Positions 23,106-34,480 of a DNA stretch of 64,000 nt are shown here, one piece after another. Numbering within the stretch: position 1 is the first letter of the stretch; the number at the start of each line of letters is the position of its first letter. The stretch lies in the NCBI GenBank assembly GCA_037974965.1, contig JBBPFI010000008.1, positions 1,612,001 through 1,676,000 on the forward strand, written 5' to 3'. The DNA is from Dacryopinax spathularia. Taxonomy: Eukaryota; Basidiomycota; Dacrymycetes; Dacrymycetales; Dacrymycetaceae. The notes under the pieces are model-generated. The model saw nothing but the letters and a program-made list of their open reading frames with translations, searched no databases and had not been told where the DNA came from. Made by a program: the position numbers and the translations under genes.

Positions 23106-23855
23106 TGTTGTGGAGGAGACGGCAGAGGCCGGGTGTGAGTCGGTTGGTTGGGCGGTACGCGTCCTCCCAAAAACGCGTTGTTGAAAGAAGTCCCTGACTG
23201 AGGAAATCTTTGGAATTCAAACCACGTGCCGACTATGACGAGGACGTTGGGACAAATTTCGCATCCGTCAACTTCATTGTCGCCGTCCATCCATTCCCTT
23301 GGATGACCCGCATGACCCACGCTGACTGCTCATTCGCCACTGATATGCCCCACACTGACCCCTAAGATCCCTTGTCTCACCCTCATCCGCCCTCTGTTCC
23401 ACGCATCATCCATGTCTCCCATGTCCCCTTACCTCCCTCAACCCCCTCCAACTTACTCTATACCTTGTGTCGCCACTCTCAAAAATCCACAAATCTTTGA
23501 TTTCAGCTTTCACTCTCTTGGCTTACTGCGTTGCCCTATTAAGTGCCCTCCTCATATTCCTCCGCGCTGGGTCTGAGAACCGGATCCGCACTGCTTGCCG
23601 TTCAGTCGACTAGAGTCTCACCTTGCTTCCATCAACTGCTATTCCCTTTTCTTCTGGTTCCTCCACCAGGGTGTCCGCGGGGCCTTTGGCATCCCCGGTC
23701 TTCTCACGGCTCATGTGCTCAACGGTTTTCCTCCCCGCTTACAGCGCCCGTGCTTGCCCTTGGCTTACCCGTTCTCCCGCCTCCTGGCCTAACTGCCCGT
23801 CCTCGCCTTGCTCCATACCCATTGTATTGTCCGGTTCCCTCTTGTCCGGCCCTCT
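23106..23855. other. Divergent intergenic region at the host/accessory boundary
   Basis: It separates the ALDH start codon (minus) from the integrase-like gene start (plus). Pyrimidine-rich sequence fills about 23340-23560. I see no supported gene, terminal inverted repeat or target-site duplication by eye. Confidence 0.35.
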
Positions 23856-25624
23856 ATGGATTCCCCTCAAGTTGCACGTACGATTGCCCAACTCTCGGAC
23901 AGATTCGAACGCCTGAAAGAGCGCATTTCCACCTCCGTTCATGTCGACGCCGGAAACGCGGAACGGCTGAGTTCCTCGGCCGTTGAGGTTCGCCATTTCT
24001 ACTCATTAGCGCAACCAGTGAGTAGGCATCAATACCTACCGCTACAGCTGTTAAGAACTCATAGGTGTTCTCCCTCTTGACCCCGGAAGAACTACTCGCT
24101 CTGCAGACTGACGTCGCAGACATGCTCACCGCCTTGGATATCGCTCTCAAATCACCATCGGACCCTCTTCCCCGCGACTACCCGTTAGCCACCACTACTG
24201 AAAGAACTGGCCATCGCGGTCGACCACGTATCCATATCCCGGTCGCCTTCCTTCGGCAGATCTACTTGACGCGCAGCAAGGCAAGAGCGGCGCGTGCGCT
24301 CTCCATTTCACCTCGCACTCTCCGGCGCAGACTCCAGGAGAATGCGATCCAGCCGGTCGGCCGTCCCCTGTACGATCTTGTGACTTCGCCCGACGGTCAC
24401 GATACTCGGCGTTATGTCGGACGACGCCCCACTGCGGAGACCATCAGCGGCGCCGAACTAGATTCCCTCATCCGCGAATGGCGTACGCAGTTCCCGTACG
24501 TCTCGGTCCGCATGCTGAACGGACACCTCGTCTCATTGGGTCACTACGTCACTCTGCCCCATTTGGCTGCTGCTCTGGCGAGAGTTGATATTATCCCCCG
24601 TCCATTCTCCCGTGTTCGTTTGCTTCGGCGGTCCTACAACGTTGCGGGACCGAACAGCCTCTGGCACCATGATGGTCAGCATGGTAAGATCTTCGCGGTG
24701 TTCTCCGGGCATCTGACCCATACCGTGTCCAGGTCTCATCAAATGGAAAATCGTTATTCACGCCTTCGTGGACGGCTATTCCCGCTGCGTCCTTAGCATT
24801 CGAGCCAGCAACAACAATCGGGCGTCGACTGTTCTCGACGTTTTTCACGAGGCTAGGAAACATTGGGGCACCCCCTCTCGCGTACGTGGGGACCATGGCG
24901 GAGAGAACGTCAAAGTTGCGGAATGGATGCTGTCGCATAGGGGCATGAATCGGGGTTCATATATCTGGGGGCGGTGAGTGTCCGGTCCAGTCATCTGTTC
25001 CGCCCTCTTATTCCCATCAGCTCTGTTCACAACACTCGCATCGAACGCATGTGGGTTGATGTCACTGCCAATTTCGGCCATAAGTGGTACACAGCCTTTC
25101 AAGCCCTGGAGGACAACGAGGGGCTCGACCCCTCCAACGCCTCCCACATTTGGCTCCTTCATTTCCTGTTTCTTGACCATATCAACCAAGACGCTGAAGC
25201 GTTTCAAGACATGTGGAATCATCATACGCTTTCCGTCAGAGGCAGACAAACACCCGACGGACGCCCGGTCGACCTTTTCCTATTTGGCTGCCTAGAGCAT
25301 GGTGCGCGTGGCATTGATGTCGCCACCGCCAATCTACCCGAAGACGATGCTGCATGGATGCGGGACCCGTCCGCCTTTGGCGTCGAACGCCACCATCGGG
25401 TTCTCCCGTCCACAAGCACGCCGCTCGACGACCACGATGTCCTTCCACCGACTCTCCATATTGTTGACTTCCATTCTCCGTCTTGTCCCTATTCTCATGA
25501 GCAAGTCACCGCTCTCCATACGCAGCTTCCTCCTCAAGACACGCTCTCCGGCAGTCATGATGTTGCCGTCCGTGCACGTTGGAGCGCTGCCTATCGCATT
25601 TGCGCGGGCATCCCTTCTCCTTGA
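23856..25624 (+). mobile_element. Integrase-like (DDE) transposase gene, apparently whole, 541 aa
   Basis: Belongs to the intron-containing integrase-core family that is multicopy in many Agaricomycetes. Four exons (23856-24017, 24065-24683, 24733-24973, 25021-25624) join in phase. After a helical N-terminal region comes a helix-turn-helix-like part with GHRGRPRIHIPVAFLRQIYL and ALSISPRTLRRRLQ. The RNase H-fold core shows the three expected acidic positions: Asp in WHHDGQHG, Asp in RVRGDHGGENVK and Glu in VHNTRIERMW. The C-terminus is Pro/His-rich. I saw no reverse transcriptase, protease or long terminal repeats beside it, so it is better described as a cut-and-paste-type or domesticated integrase gene than as part of a retroelement. 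It looks whole; age cannot be estimated from one copy. Confidence 0.8.
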
Positions 25625-26115
25625 TATTCTAGGGAACGTTTGTTTGCTGTACTTGGGCCTTCATCTTAATGATCATGATTCGCACGTCCCTAACGCCCGC
25701 TCTCCCTCCTACGGATAGGTCGCCGTGCTCAACTAAACGGCTACTATCCCTGTGACCATCCTCGCGTTGGTGAAGCCGGCAACAGCCCAAAACGCAGTTT
25801 GCTGTCCTATTACAGTACAGGACCCAAAGGCCATGACTCTAACATTACCTGTGCTTTCATCTCTTAGCCTTCATCCATCTCCGCCCATCGCCATTCCAAA
25901 ACGCGCTGTGTCGTCAGTTTGGATGACCAAAGTCAAGTGTCGGTTCCCAATGTTCAGAGCCATCCGTGGGACCCTATGGTGGACAATAGGGTCCCATGGG
26001 GGGTTGCAGGGCACCGTCATGGCATATAGGGGTTCATAGGGGAGATTAGTGCGTTATAGGGTTACTCACTCCTCCTTCATTCGTTTCTGGTTCCGCGGCG
26101 CGTTTCTTTCCTCGT
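25625..26115. other. 3' flank of the integrase-like gene, with G-rich stretch
   Basis: No gene is supported. The right half holds a hairpin (25967-25996) and a G-rich stretch with repeated ATAGGG/CATAGGGG words (about 25985-26065), which may be upstream control sequence of the MYND gene. Confidence 0.4.
25967..25996. repeat. Inverted repeat, 11-bp arms
   Basis: TGGGACCCTAT and ATAGGGTCCCA are perfect inverted copies separated by 8 bases. G-rich words of the same style (ATAGGGG, TTATAGGG) continue to 26065. Comparable GGACCCTAAA and GGGTCC words occur near 54800-54850, upstream of the HECT-like gene at the other end of the accessory block. Confidence 0.65.
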
Positions 26116-27916
26116 ATGTTGGTGGTCTCCCCGTATTTTGCTGAGACCCAACCCTTCACCGCATGGGCTAGACGGGCTTGGCCATTAGGAGCGATCAGGG
26201 CTTCTCATCCTTCCACCGGGAAAGCGGCCCGCCTGTGGGAAATCCCCGCCCAAAAGCTCCCACCACATTGGTCAAGCAGATCTCAGTTGTTGTCCCGTTT
26301 GCACTCTGCCCGCGGTGGCCTCTGGCGCGACCTGGCCCTAAATAACGATACCTCAGATGGATGGGGTCGTTATCACCTACACTTCTACCCTCCTCACGCC
26401 TACGCTAGCATGCCCAGCACTACCGAGCCATTCCCTCCAAGTGATCGCTCCTGCGATTTGTGTGGCTCTGCAGCACATTTGCAGGCTTGCGAGCTATGTC
26501 ATGCCACCTTCTACTGTGGTCCCGCACATGCTCGTGTGGTATGCTCATTTCTTCGTGGCTGTCTCTATGCAGGCGGATACTTACACACGTTCTAGGCGCT
26601 CTTGTGGCACCGCTTGCACTGCGTGGCACCGCAGCATGAGGCTGTCTCACCTTCGTACCTGTCTGCCCGTCGCTAACATCACCCTGTCACGCCTCTGACC
26701 ATCCGGACAGGACCACCGGTCGCTTGGCGGGTGCCGCCTTCACGCAGCTCGGCAATATGATCTATCCTATCCGCAATGTATTGGCGGTAGCAGCCAAGGC
26801 TTCGAACAGCACTCTCCCTTGGCCCAGGAATCCCTCGTGTGTACTTACACTCCGAGTACATCTCGGTCACCGCTCATTGTCAATCGTCCTCAGCCTTCTC
26901 AACTTCCTGCGTGCACTCAACGATGGACCCACTGCGAGTCTTCCTAGGTACATCATCTACTCTCACGGCCTAGGACTAGTGGGTACTGACACCGGCTTCC
27001 ACCAGACAGCTGGAAGAATGCCACTCCCTTTTTGATTTCTTATGCACCGTCTCTCCGCCTCTCAGGACCCTTGTCAGCAGAGTAGCAGGTTTAGAAACCT
27101 CCATTCGAGAGGTACGTTCCTTCTCCTCTCCGCAGAGGCTTCACTCCTCAAAGGCCACCAGCTCGAAATCGGCCGCGCCTGGGTGTTAGATCGAGACGAC
27201 CTTATTCTCCGGTCAGGGCTACCCAATCTGCTCCAGTACTTCTACCCGGTTTCCCTTTGTACGAACGCTCCGACGAGCCAGCCCTATGTCGACTTGCTCG
27301 CGCCTGCTTCCCAGCCTGGTCATCCGGATTTTCCTACGTTCCTCTTTCCTTTATTGCCCTCGGAGGAAGGCCTGCCGGCCGCAGGATTTCTTCAGGCCCC
27401 GCCGTTATTCCAGGTGTGCACCAGCTTCTGAAGTGGTCTCAGATGCTTATATACTCTCTGTCTGTAAGCTTTTTCGCTTGCTGTTCCACGACCATCGTCT
27501 CTCGCCTTCTCTCCCCTGTCCGGGTATTGGTCCCAACTTGAGGGACACCGGCATGTTTATGTTGCCCGCTTTGGCGTACTTGGTGACGCGGGTGAGCATG
27601 ATCCCGCAGCATCTCTCCCTTTTTGTCATGACCGTCGTGTGCCATTCAGCTTCGCTATGTGCTTGCCAACCCGAGATACCCCGAAGAACTGACGTCCTTT
27701 TCCGCGGTTGCCACGCTATCGCCTCTGCATGGCGCGACAGCGCTAGCCATACAGTTCAGCGATCCCGATGGCTTTGATTATCAACAATTCTATCAAAACA
27801 TCCTTACATGGTTTGCGGATCATTGGACGCCGGACGAAGGTCACGGTGTCCAGCGTCGTTGGCTCGCTTCTCTCAACCCTGGCAACACACGTGTCCATGG
27901 TATTACCATACTGTAA
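26116..27916 (+). CDS. MYND-type zinc-finger protein, unknown function (3' half unresolved)
   Basis: The ATG at 26116 opens MLVVSPYFAETQPF. The first exon (26116-26538) ends inside a MYND finger: CDLCGSAAHLQACELCHATF, then YCGPAHARV. The next exon (26596-26654) supplies the rest, ALLWHRLHCVA, so the full Cys/His pattern is formed by splicing. A third exon (26711-26947) fits in phase. Downstream, protein-like frames continue to about 27916, including FDYQQFYQNILTWFADHW and HGVQRRWLASLNPG, but I could not settle all junctions. MYND fingers bind proline-rich partner peptides. It ends directly before the minisatellite. Its promoter contains the hairpin at 25967. Confidence 0.55.
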
Positions 27917-27983
27917 CCAGAGAGCTACATAGTCCTCGAATCAACACATTAGCCGCGGTAGTTGGGATCCTGATGGACATCAG

Positions 27984-29760
27984 CTGTAGGCTGCCGCTGT
28001 AACCTGAAGGCGTTCTTGTGGAACAACTCGTAGCCTGACGCTGCTCTAGTGAAACACGTTCACCCGCTGTAGCCGGACGTCGATCTCGTCGAACAACTCG
28101 TAGCCTGACGCTGATGTAGTGGAACACGTTCACCCACTGTAGCCGGACGTCGATCTCGTCGAACCACTTGTAGCCTGACGCAAGTCAGTTGTAGCCTGAC
28201 GCTGCTGTAGTGGAATACGTCGATCTCCTTGAACAACGCGTAGCCTGACGCTGCTCTAGTGAAACACGTTCACCCGCTGTAGCCGGACGTCGATGTCGTC
28301 GAACAACTTGTAGCCTGACGCAGGGCAGTTGTAGCCTGACGCTGCTGCAGTGGAATAGGCCTACTCGCTGTAGCCGGACGGCGTTCTCGTCGAACATCTC
28401 GTAGCCTGACGTTGATGTAGTGGAAGACGTTCACCCGCTGTAGCCTGACGGCGTTCTCGTCGAACTTCTCGTAGCCTGACGTTCATGTAGTGGAACACGC
28501 TCACCCGCTGTAGCCAGACGTCGATCTCGTTGAACCCCTTGTAGCCTGACGCAGGTCAGTTGTAGCCTGATGCAGCTCGAGTGGAACACGCTCACCCGCT
28601 GTAGCCGGACGTCGTTTTCGTCGAACATCTCGTAGCCTGACGTTGATCTAGTGGAACACGCTCACCCGCTGTAGCCGGACGTCGATGTCGTCGAACAAGT
28701 TGTAGCCTGGCGCAGGTCAGTTGTAGCCTGACGCAGCTCGAGTGGAACACGCTCACCCGCTGTAGCCTGACGGCGTTCCCGTCGAACATCTCGTAGCCTG
28801 ACGTTGATGTAGTGGAACACGTTCACCCGCTGTAGCCTGACGGCGTTCTCGTCGAACATCTCGTAGCCTGACGTTGATCTAGTGGAACACGCTCACCCGC
28901 TGTAGCCGGACGTCGATGTCGTCGAACAACTTGTAGCCTGACGCAGGTCAGTTGTAGCCTGACGCAGCTCGAGTGGAACACGCTCACCCGCTGTAGCCTG
29001 ACGGCATTCTCGTCGGTTGTAGCCTGACGCAGCTCGAGTGGAACACGCTCACCCGCTGTAGCCGGACGTCAATGTCGTCGAACAACTTGTAGCCTGACGC
29101 AGGTCAGTTGTAGCCTGACGCAGCTCGAGTGGAACACGCTCACCCGCTGTAGCCTGACGGCATTCTCATCGAACATCTCGTAGCCTGACGTTGATGTAGT
29201 GGAATAGGCGTACCCGCTGTAGCCGGACGGCGTTCTCGTGGAACCACTTGTAGCCTGACGCAAGTCAGTTGTAGCCTGACGCTGATGTAGTGGAATAGGC
29301 TTACCCGCTGTCGCCGGACGCCGATCTCGTTGAACAAGTTGTAGCCTGGCGCAGGTCAGTTGTAGCCAACGCTGCTCTAGTGGAACACGCTCACCCGCTG
29401 TAGCCGGACGTCGATGTCGTCGAACAAGTTGTAGCCTGGCGCAGGTCAGTTGTAGCCTGACGCAGCTCGAGTGGAACACGCTCACCCGCTGTAGCCTGAC
29501 GGCATTCTCGTCGGTTGTAGCCTGACGCAGCTCGAGTGGAACACGCTCACCGCCGTAGCTGGACGACGTTCTCGTTGAACAACGTGTAGCCTGACGACCG
29601 TCAGTTGTAGCCTGACGCTGCTCTAGTGGAATAGGCTCCACTGCCGTAGCCCGACCGTTTTGGCGGTGAACAGGAGATTCGCACTCGGCTGGGTTGTAGC
29701 CAGACGTCCTCATATCGTAGACAAATGCGTTTTCTGCCCTGGATTGCTTGCAGCCTGACG
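27984..29760. repeat. Minisatellite of about 70-bp units built on GTAGCC(T/G)GACG
   Basis: About 1.8 kb of imperfect tandem units. The basic unit is about 70 bp and contains CTCGTAGCCTGACG, a (T/G)AGTGGAA(C/T)A(C/G)GC box, CACCCGCTGTAGCC and a GTCGAAC box. Many units carry an extra 21-bp segment (CTTGTAGCCTGACGCAGGTCA), giving about 91 bp; others are shortened to about 65 bp. The core word occurs two or three times per unit. Copies vary by substitutions, so the array is not newly expanded. A minus-strand frame remains open for more than 600 bp at the right end, but its peptide only reflects the repeat. Confidence 0.95.
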
Positions 29761-30572
29761 CGCATCACCGCGAGCCAAATACGCGTTCCATACGGTCCCT
29801 CGCTCGTCTCCTGGCATTGTCGCGTCTTCACCCTCTCTCGTGCCCATCAAACCGCATGAGCGCCCATACCACCCGACTCAACGCACGACATCCTGTCTCA
29901 GGCAGGCGCACGGAGCCACCTGCTGGCCTTTTCCAAAGTCGACGGCTTCGAAGGGTCTCTGTGGGGAAAAACACTCGCATCAGTGGCGCGCCAAGGGAAG
30001 CTCTCACCGCTGAAGGGCTCGCCAGCGTTCGCCTGCTCTTCAATTGATATCGTCACCGGATGGCAGAGATATTGAAGCATCCTCCTGGCTTCATCAACCT
30101 GGAATCGTACGCCATGACTAGTCTTCCTGGACATCCCCTAGTATACTAATAAGACGTAGACCAGCCCGTTGGCAGTGCGGGCACAACTGTTGCGCGCCGC
30201 CGTCACTGGCAGGGTAGCTTGCAATCCAAGGAAGGACGTTGACGATGGAAACATAATTACTTTGGCCGGCGATGTTGGGGTCATTGGGTATACCTTTGTT
30301 CTCCCTCCTCGGTCATCACGGTGCATTACATGCGGCATATGTGGGCCTTTCTTCTGACAAAGGCACAGGGCCGCAACGCAATCCACGCCCTGGTGCTTTG
30401 ACGCTGACAGAGCCTGTGGACCCCAACCGCATTGTCGGGGTCCAACGGGACCTATTCGTCCTCATCCGTCACTGACGGTCTATGATCTGCCGCCACTCGC
30501 AGAGACATCAGAACTCTGTTCATTGACTGGTTCGCTTTCACCTCTTGTCTGTTCTTTGCTCTGATCGGCTCT
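29761..30572. other. Region after the minisatellite without a supported gene
   Basis: Unique sequence with short frames on both strands and no motif. It may contain the promoter of the plus-strand gene starting at 30573. Confidence 0.35.
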
Positions 30573-32307
30573 ATGCCACCAGCTGCTCGTTGTGTTAATG
30601 GGCACACGTACAATCAGACTCGTAAACGACGGCTCCTCAAGGTCAAGCCGATCGATCTCGCCACCACAGGGTGCGCATATATGCATACATCAAATCTATG
30701 GTACATTACTGACGCCCATCGCCAGACCACCACCTCCCATAGGTGGTTTCCAGCCATATGACACCTTCAGTGCCTATGCTTTGCAACAAACCAAGCCTTT
30801 GAATACCGTTCCTCGTTGGCGACTCCCATCGCTCTGGCCGGAGGATGATGTTGCCGTCGTCCCTCGTACCGCGACTGCGAAAGTCTTGAACATGCAGCCG
30901 ATCCAGCGACTACACAACACTCGCCATCCAACGGATACAGCGCCCTCCCTCTCGCAGGCGACATCTCACAGAGCCAATGCCCACCCTACCCCACGTCCAT
31001 GTGTCTCTACCCCGAAGGGGAGAGCAATGACGTCTGGCTACAGGCCGCCCCATACCAGCGTGGACCCCTTTTGGGACGAACACGGTCCTTCTCGGCAATG
31101 GCCCCAGTCCACACAAGACAATCCCCTGGATAGGCCGGTCGTCCCTGTGGCGCCTACCGCGAAGGCGATGCCCCCCCTGGACCCGCTTGTCGACGGTCCC
31201 TCCCCATGGGCGCGGTGTCCGGAGGATGCGCTATACGAACGGGGCCTTATGGATGATTGTTCAGAGTTAGGTGCGACCGAGGGTCGTTCCCACAACTACA
31301 CCAGAGGGCCCATTCGTCAAGATCCGGTGGACGAAGATAACCTCCATCATTGTTGGCCGACCATGGACGAAGATCCAGAAGACGCGAGCATGGCTCCCGG
31401 AGGCAGCGCTCGACACGACCAGCTACCTCCGAGGTCGTCCCCCTCCCCACCTTGTCGCTCCCCCATACCCAGGGCTCCTGTATCACCCCCCACCGCCCCC
31501 TCCACTCCTTCCCCACACCGCCATACACCAACCCGCTCCTCTTCCCCATCACCCCGTCAAGACTCCCCACCCTACAAGCCTGGGAAGCCTAGCGTCGGAG
31601 GCGAACATTCGATATCCACCCTACTCACTACGCGTGAGAGTCAGTCCCAGTCATCCGCGTCCTCCCCACCGCAACGGAGGAAGCAATGCAAGAAGCCGCG
31701 GTCATGCCGACCAACTGCCTCACGCCGTAGTAGGCGATCGCGCGTCGTTAAGCTTCAGGGTGAACTACGTGCATACTGTTTGGTTGGTAATCCCTTTCAT
31801 GGAGATCGGGTCATTTGATTAATGCCCCCCATTGCAGAAGGTAATGAAGCACCTCAAGTTCGCCGTAATGGGGGTTCCGATGCATGCTTGTATCCCCCCG
31901 TACATGCCGAACCCACCACACTATCAAGGGCACGAAGTCATCTTACCGGATATGAGACAGGGCCGCAACGCACCTGTCAATCAGCGTTTTCAAGACGCAT
32001 TGGTCAGCCGCACCCTGGACTTCATCATGGTTAGCCCCGTACACAGCTCGGTGAATGTCGCATTGCTGATGGACGCCATCATTCTAAGGCTGACACCAGC
32101 GCCAATGCGCCTGCCCAGAGTAAGCGTGATGAAGTGACTGGTGACCTTCTCCGCGCTCTGTGGAGGCGTAGCATGTGGGATTCAGTGTTTGCCAAGTGGC
32201 GGGCGGAGAACGATCCTGAGGCGCGGGCGAAGCTACAACGGAAGCAGGCAGCACACAGAGAGAATATGGCGAAAAGTCGGCAGGCGAAGGTACGCAACGA
32301 GTGGTGA
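30573..32307 (+). CDS. Unrecognised Pro/Ser-rich protein with basic helical C-terminus
   Basis: The ATG at 30573 begins MPPAARCVNGHTYNQTRKRR. A 55-nt intron (30671-30725) leads in phase into a long exon that is first ordinary (PPPPIGGFQPYDTFSAYALQ) and then strongly Pro/Ser/Arg-rich (about 31020-31760). The donor of the next intron is unclear. The following exon (31838-32029) reads KVMKHLKFAVMGVPMHACIP. After an intron with a weak GTTAGC donor, the last exon (32089-32307) encodes a charged helix with EARAKLQRKQAAHRENMAKS, ending VRNEW. The basic tail and disordered middle suggest a nucleic-acid-binding or scaffold protein, but I recognise no family. First gene after the minisatellite. Confidence 0.5.
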
Positions 32308-32855
32308 TGAGGATGAACGTACTCGCTTAACCGACCCTTAGCGCGACCGCTTGCCGGACCAGTCAACGTAGTAGGCCGTCCCGACTTCCGAAACCTGCCA
32401 GTTTTGAAGTAGGCTGGGTTTTGTTGTGCGCTTGGTCATTGTTATTGTAAGCATACCTTGTACCTTTGACTCAGAAAATTGAGCTGCTGCCGAATGAAAA
32501 GTAGTGTTTGGCTGATCATTTACAGCCGTGACGGCCTGTCAATGATCGCAAGGCCGAGAGCGGTCATGCTGTCCAATTGCCATCATCGCACGGATGTTCA
32601 CCCGGGGGCGGATGAGTCTGAGCACGTCCGCTGGCGCTCGCGCCTAACAGCGCGGAGTAAACACATCTGATCCCGGCTCGCTCGGCCGACGACCCTGAAC
32701 GCTGCCCATAGTCACCGGTACGTTTTGGTTCCGTCGCCATTCCAGAGGACCTCACTGTCTTGCCCGATCCTCACCTGTCACACGCCCCGCATCCACTCTA
32801 TCCCGGCAGCCGACTTAGCTCCCTCGGGTATCTGTTCATCGTTCTGACACACATC
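32308..32855. other. Intergenic region between two unknown plus-strand genes
   Basis: No supported gene. It would hold the 3' end of the gene ending at 32307 and the promoter of the one starting at 32856. A GC-rich unit near 32590-32700 has short open frames without motifs. Confidence 0.35.
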
Positions 32856-34336
32856 ATGGCCGCCCCTGCACCCGCGCTTGGCGCTCGCTCCGCCTTCGAC
32901 TGGACGTTCGTGCGCGATCTGTTACAGACTGGAGAGGATGATACCGAAGTACGCCGCTTTGATTGGTCTCTTCGCTCTAACCCACGCTGGCAGACTATCC
33001 TCGCCACACTCCAATCCTGTGCATCCAAAATACAGCAACGATGGCCCGCGGCGACCTCCCTCTTCCATAATCTCATTTCCCCGGCTACTCTCGCAAGAAC
33101 CACAACGGCGAACCCCACAGGTGTACGGTACGCACGCTGATGGATTTCGCGGTTGGCCTGCTCTCATTGCCGGACAGGCCATCGTTCGACTGGAATTACT
33201 ATCGCTCGACACAACGTTGGCGCGAGGCCTTGCCCCAGTTGATCCCCTTCTTCACGGATTCGTCCATCGTGAAGGTGCCGATTCCTCTATGGGGAAGCCA
33301 GATGGTATACGCAGATGCGATCGGAGCCATCGGTGCGTTGTTGTGTCACTGTTCTAGTATCTGCGATAACAAGGGATTAGGCTTCTTGCTCTCGCACGCG
33401 CATCCACCTGATTCACTGGCAGCCAGTAACGCGCTGCTACTGGCGACCGCCCATTGTTTGAAGCGGCTCTACCCTCTCGGGGGCAGACCGCACGTGTTCG
33501 CGATGCCGTTTATGGACGAGGCCCTTTTTATTCAACGAGCCCTAATACCGATCGATGTTACCATTCCTCCGTCGCCAAACAAAGACAAGCCGCCCATCGC
33601 CCCAAACGACCCCGACCGCCTCGTTCATGTGCAGTCGGCCAAGGAAGCGAACCACCATACACGCATGGACCTGCTGAAGTCGCTGGTGCCGGCCAGCGAC
33701 GTCGAAGAGCTCAAGAGGTGGACTAAGCGCGGTTATGAGGAGGAGTGGTGCTGTGGCGAACGTGCATCTGATAGCGGGCCGGATGAGCTTTGGTGCGCTG
33801 AGACCAAAATCGGTCTGTTGTTAGTACTATTCGTCGCTGCACTGAATACAGCCTGACCTCGTCCTAGCATGGTCCTCCTTGCCAAAAAGGCCAGCCCCCA
33901 TGTGAGGCAAGCGTTCCATGGGAAGACTATCGTCATCAACTGCTTGGGCGAAGCTGGTCTCGACGCTGCCTTGGAATCGCTTGCTGCAAGTACACAGAAT
34001 CTCGACCCTGATGCCATTGCGGCGCTCTTTGGGGCTGCAATTCGCGATTCCTTTGAAGGGTTATTCATCCCCGTCTGCTTTCGTTGCAAACTCTTCATCT
34101 CTTACGCACACTCCCTGCTCGTCAAGCAGCACTGTATTCTGAAGTTCAAGATCTACGACAGGATGGACGACGGCACGATCCGCGAGGTGGACTGGGTACC
34201 CTGGACGCTGCACCAGATGCGTGGCCCTTGGAAGCCCGACGATATCGCGCGGCGTGCACAGCCTGCAAGCGCTCAGAGAGCTGCGCCGGCCAAAGGGCAC
34301 GTGGCTCAAGGCAATCCTTGGACGCGTCTTCGCTGA
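32856..34336 (+). CDS. Unrecognised protein, 451 aa
   Basis: Three exons (32856-33127, 33178-33792, 33868-34336) join in phase with good donors. The start MAAPAPALGARSAFDWTFV was chosen because it is the first ATG in a frame without other upstream ATGs. The protein looks globular and mixed alpha/beta, with FDWNYYRSTQRWREALPQL, a hydrophobic helix near YADAIGAIGALLCHCSS, and GGRPHVFAMPFMDEALFIQR. The C-terminal part contains TIVINCLGEAGLDAALESLA and a Gln/Ala/Pro-rich basic end. I see no catalytic motif or signal peptide. It converges with the minus-strand gene ending at 34481. Probably a cytoplasmic or nuclear accessory protein; function unknown. Confidence 0.55.
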
Positions 34337-34480
34337 GTCCCGTGTATGTGGGACGGTACAGGCTTCCAGACTGTAGAACATTTGATAGCATCCAACTGTA
34401 TGACACAATAGAGATGTACATAGCAGGAACAGTGGCCGGAGGCGCCTCACTCATCCAACCGGAATAAGCATACCTAGCAC

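Noticed and set aside
23856-25624. Part of an LTR retroelement or capsid-bearing virus-like element
   Set aside because: No reverse transcriptase, protease, capsid-like or envelope-like gene and no long terminal repeats were seen nearby.
29069-29713. Minus-strand frame of over 200 codons in the minisatellite
   Set aside because: The peptide only mirrors the tandem unit; the unit length is not a multiple of three and no start or splice context supports it.
27984-29760. CRISPR-like array
   Set aside because: Units are tandem and diverged without unique spacers, and the genome is eukaryotic.
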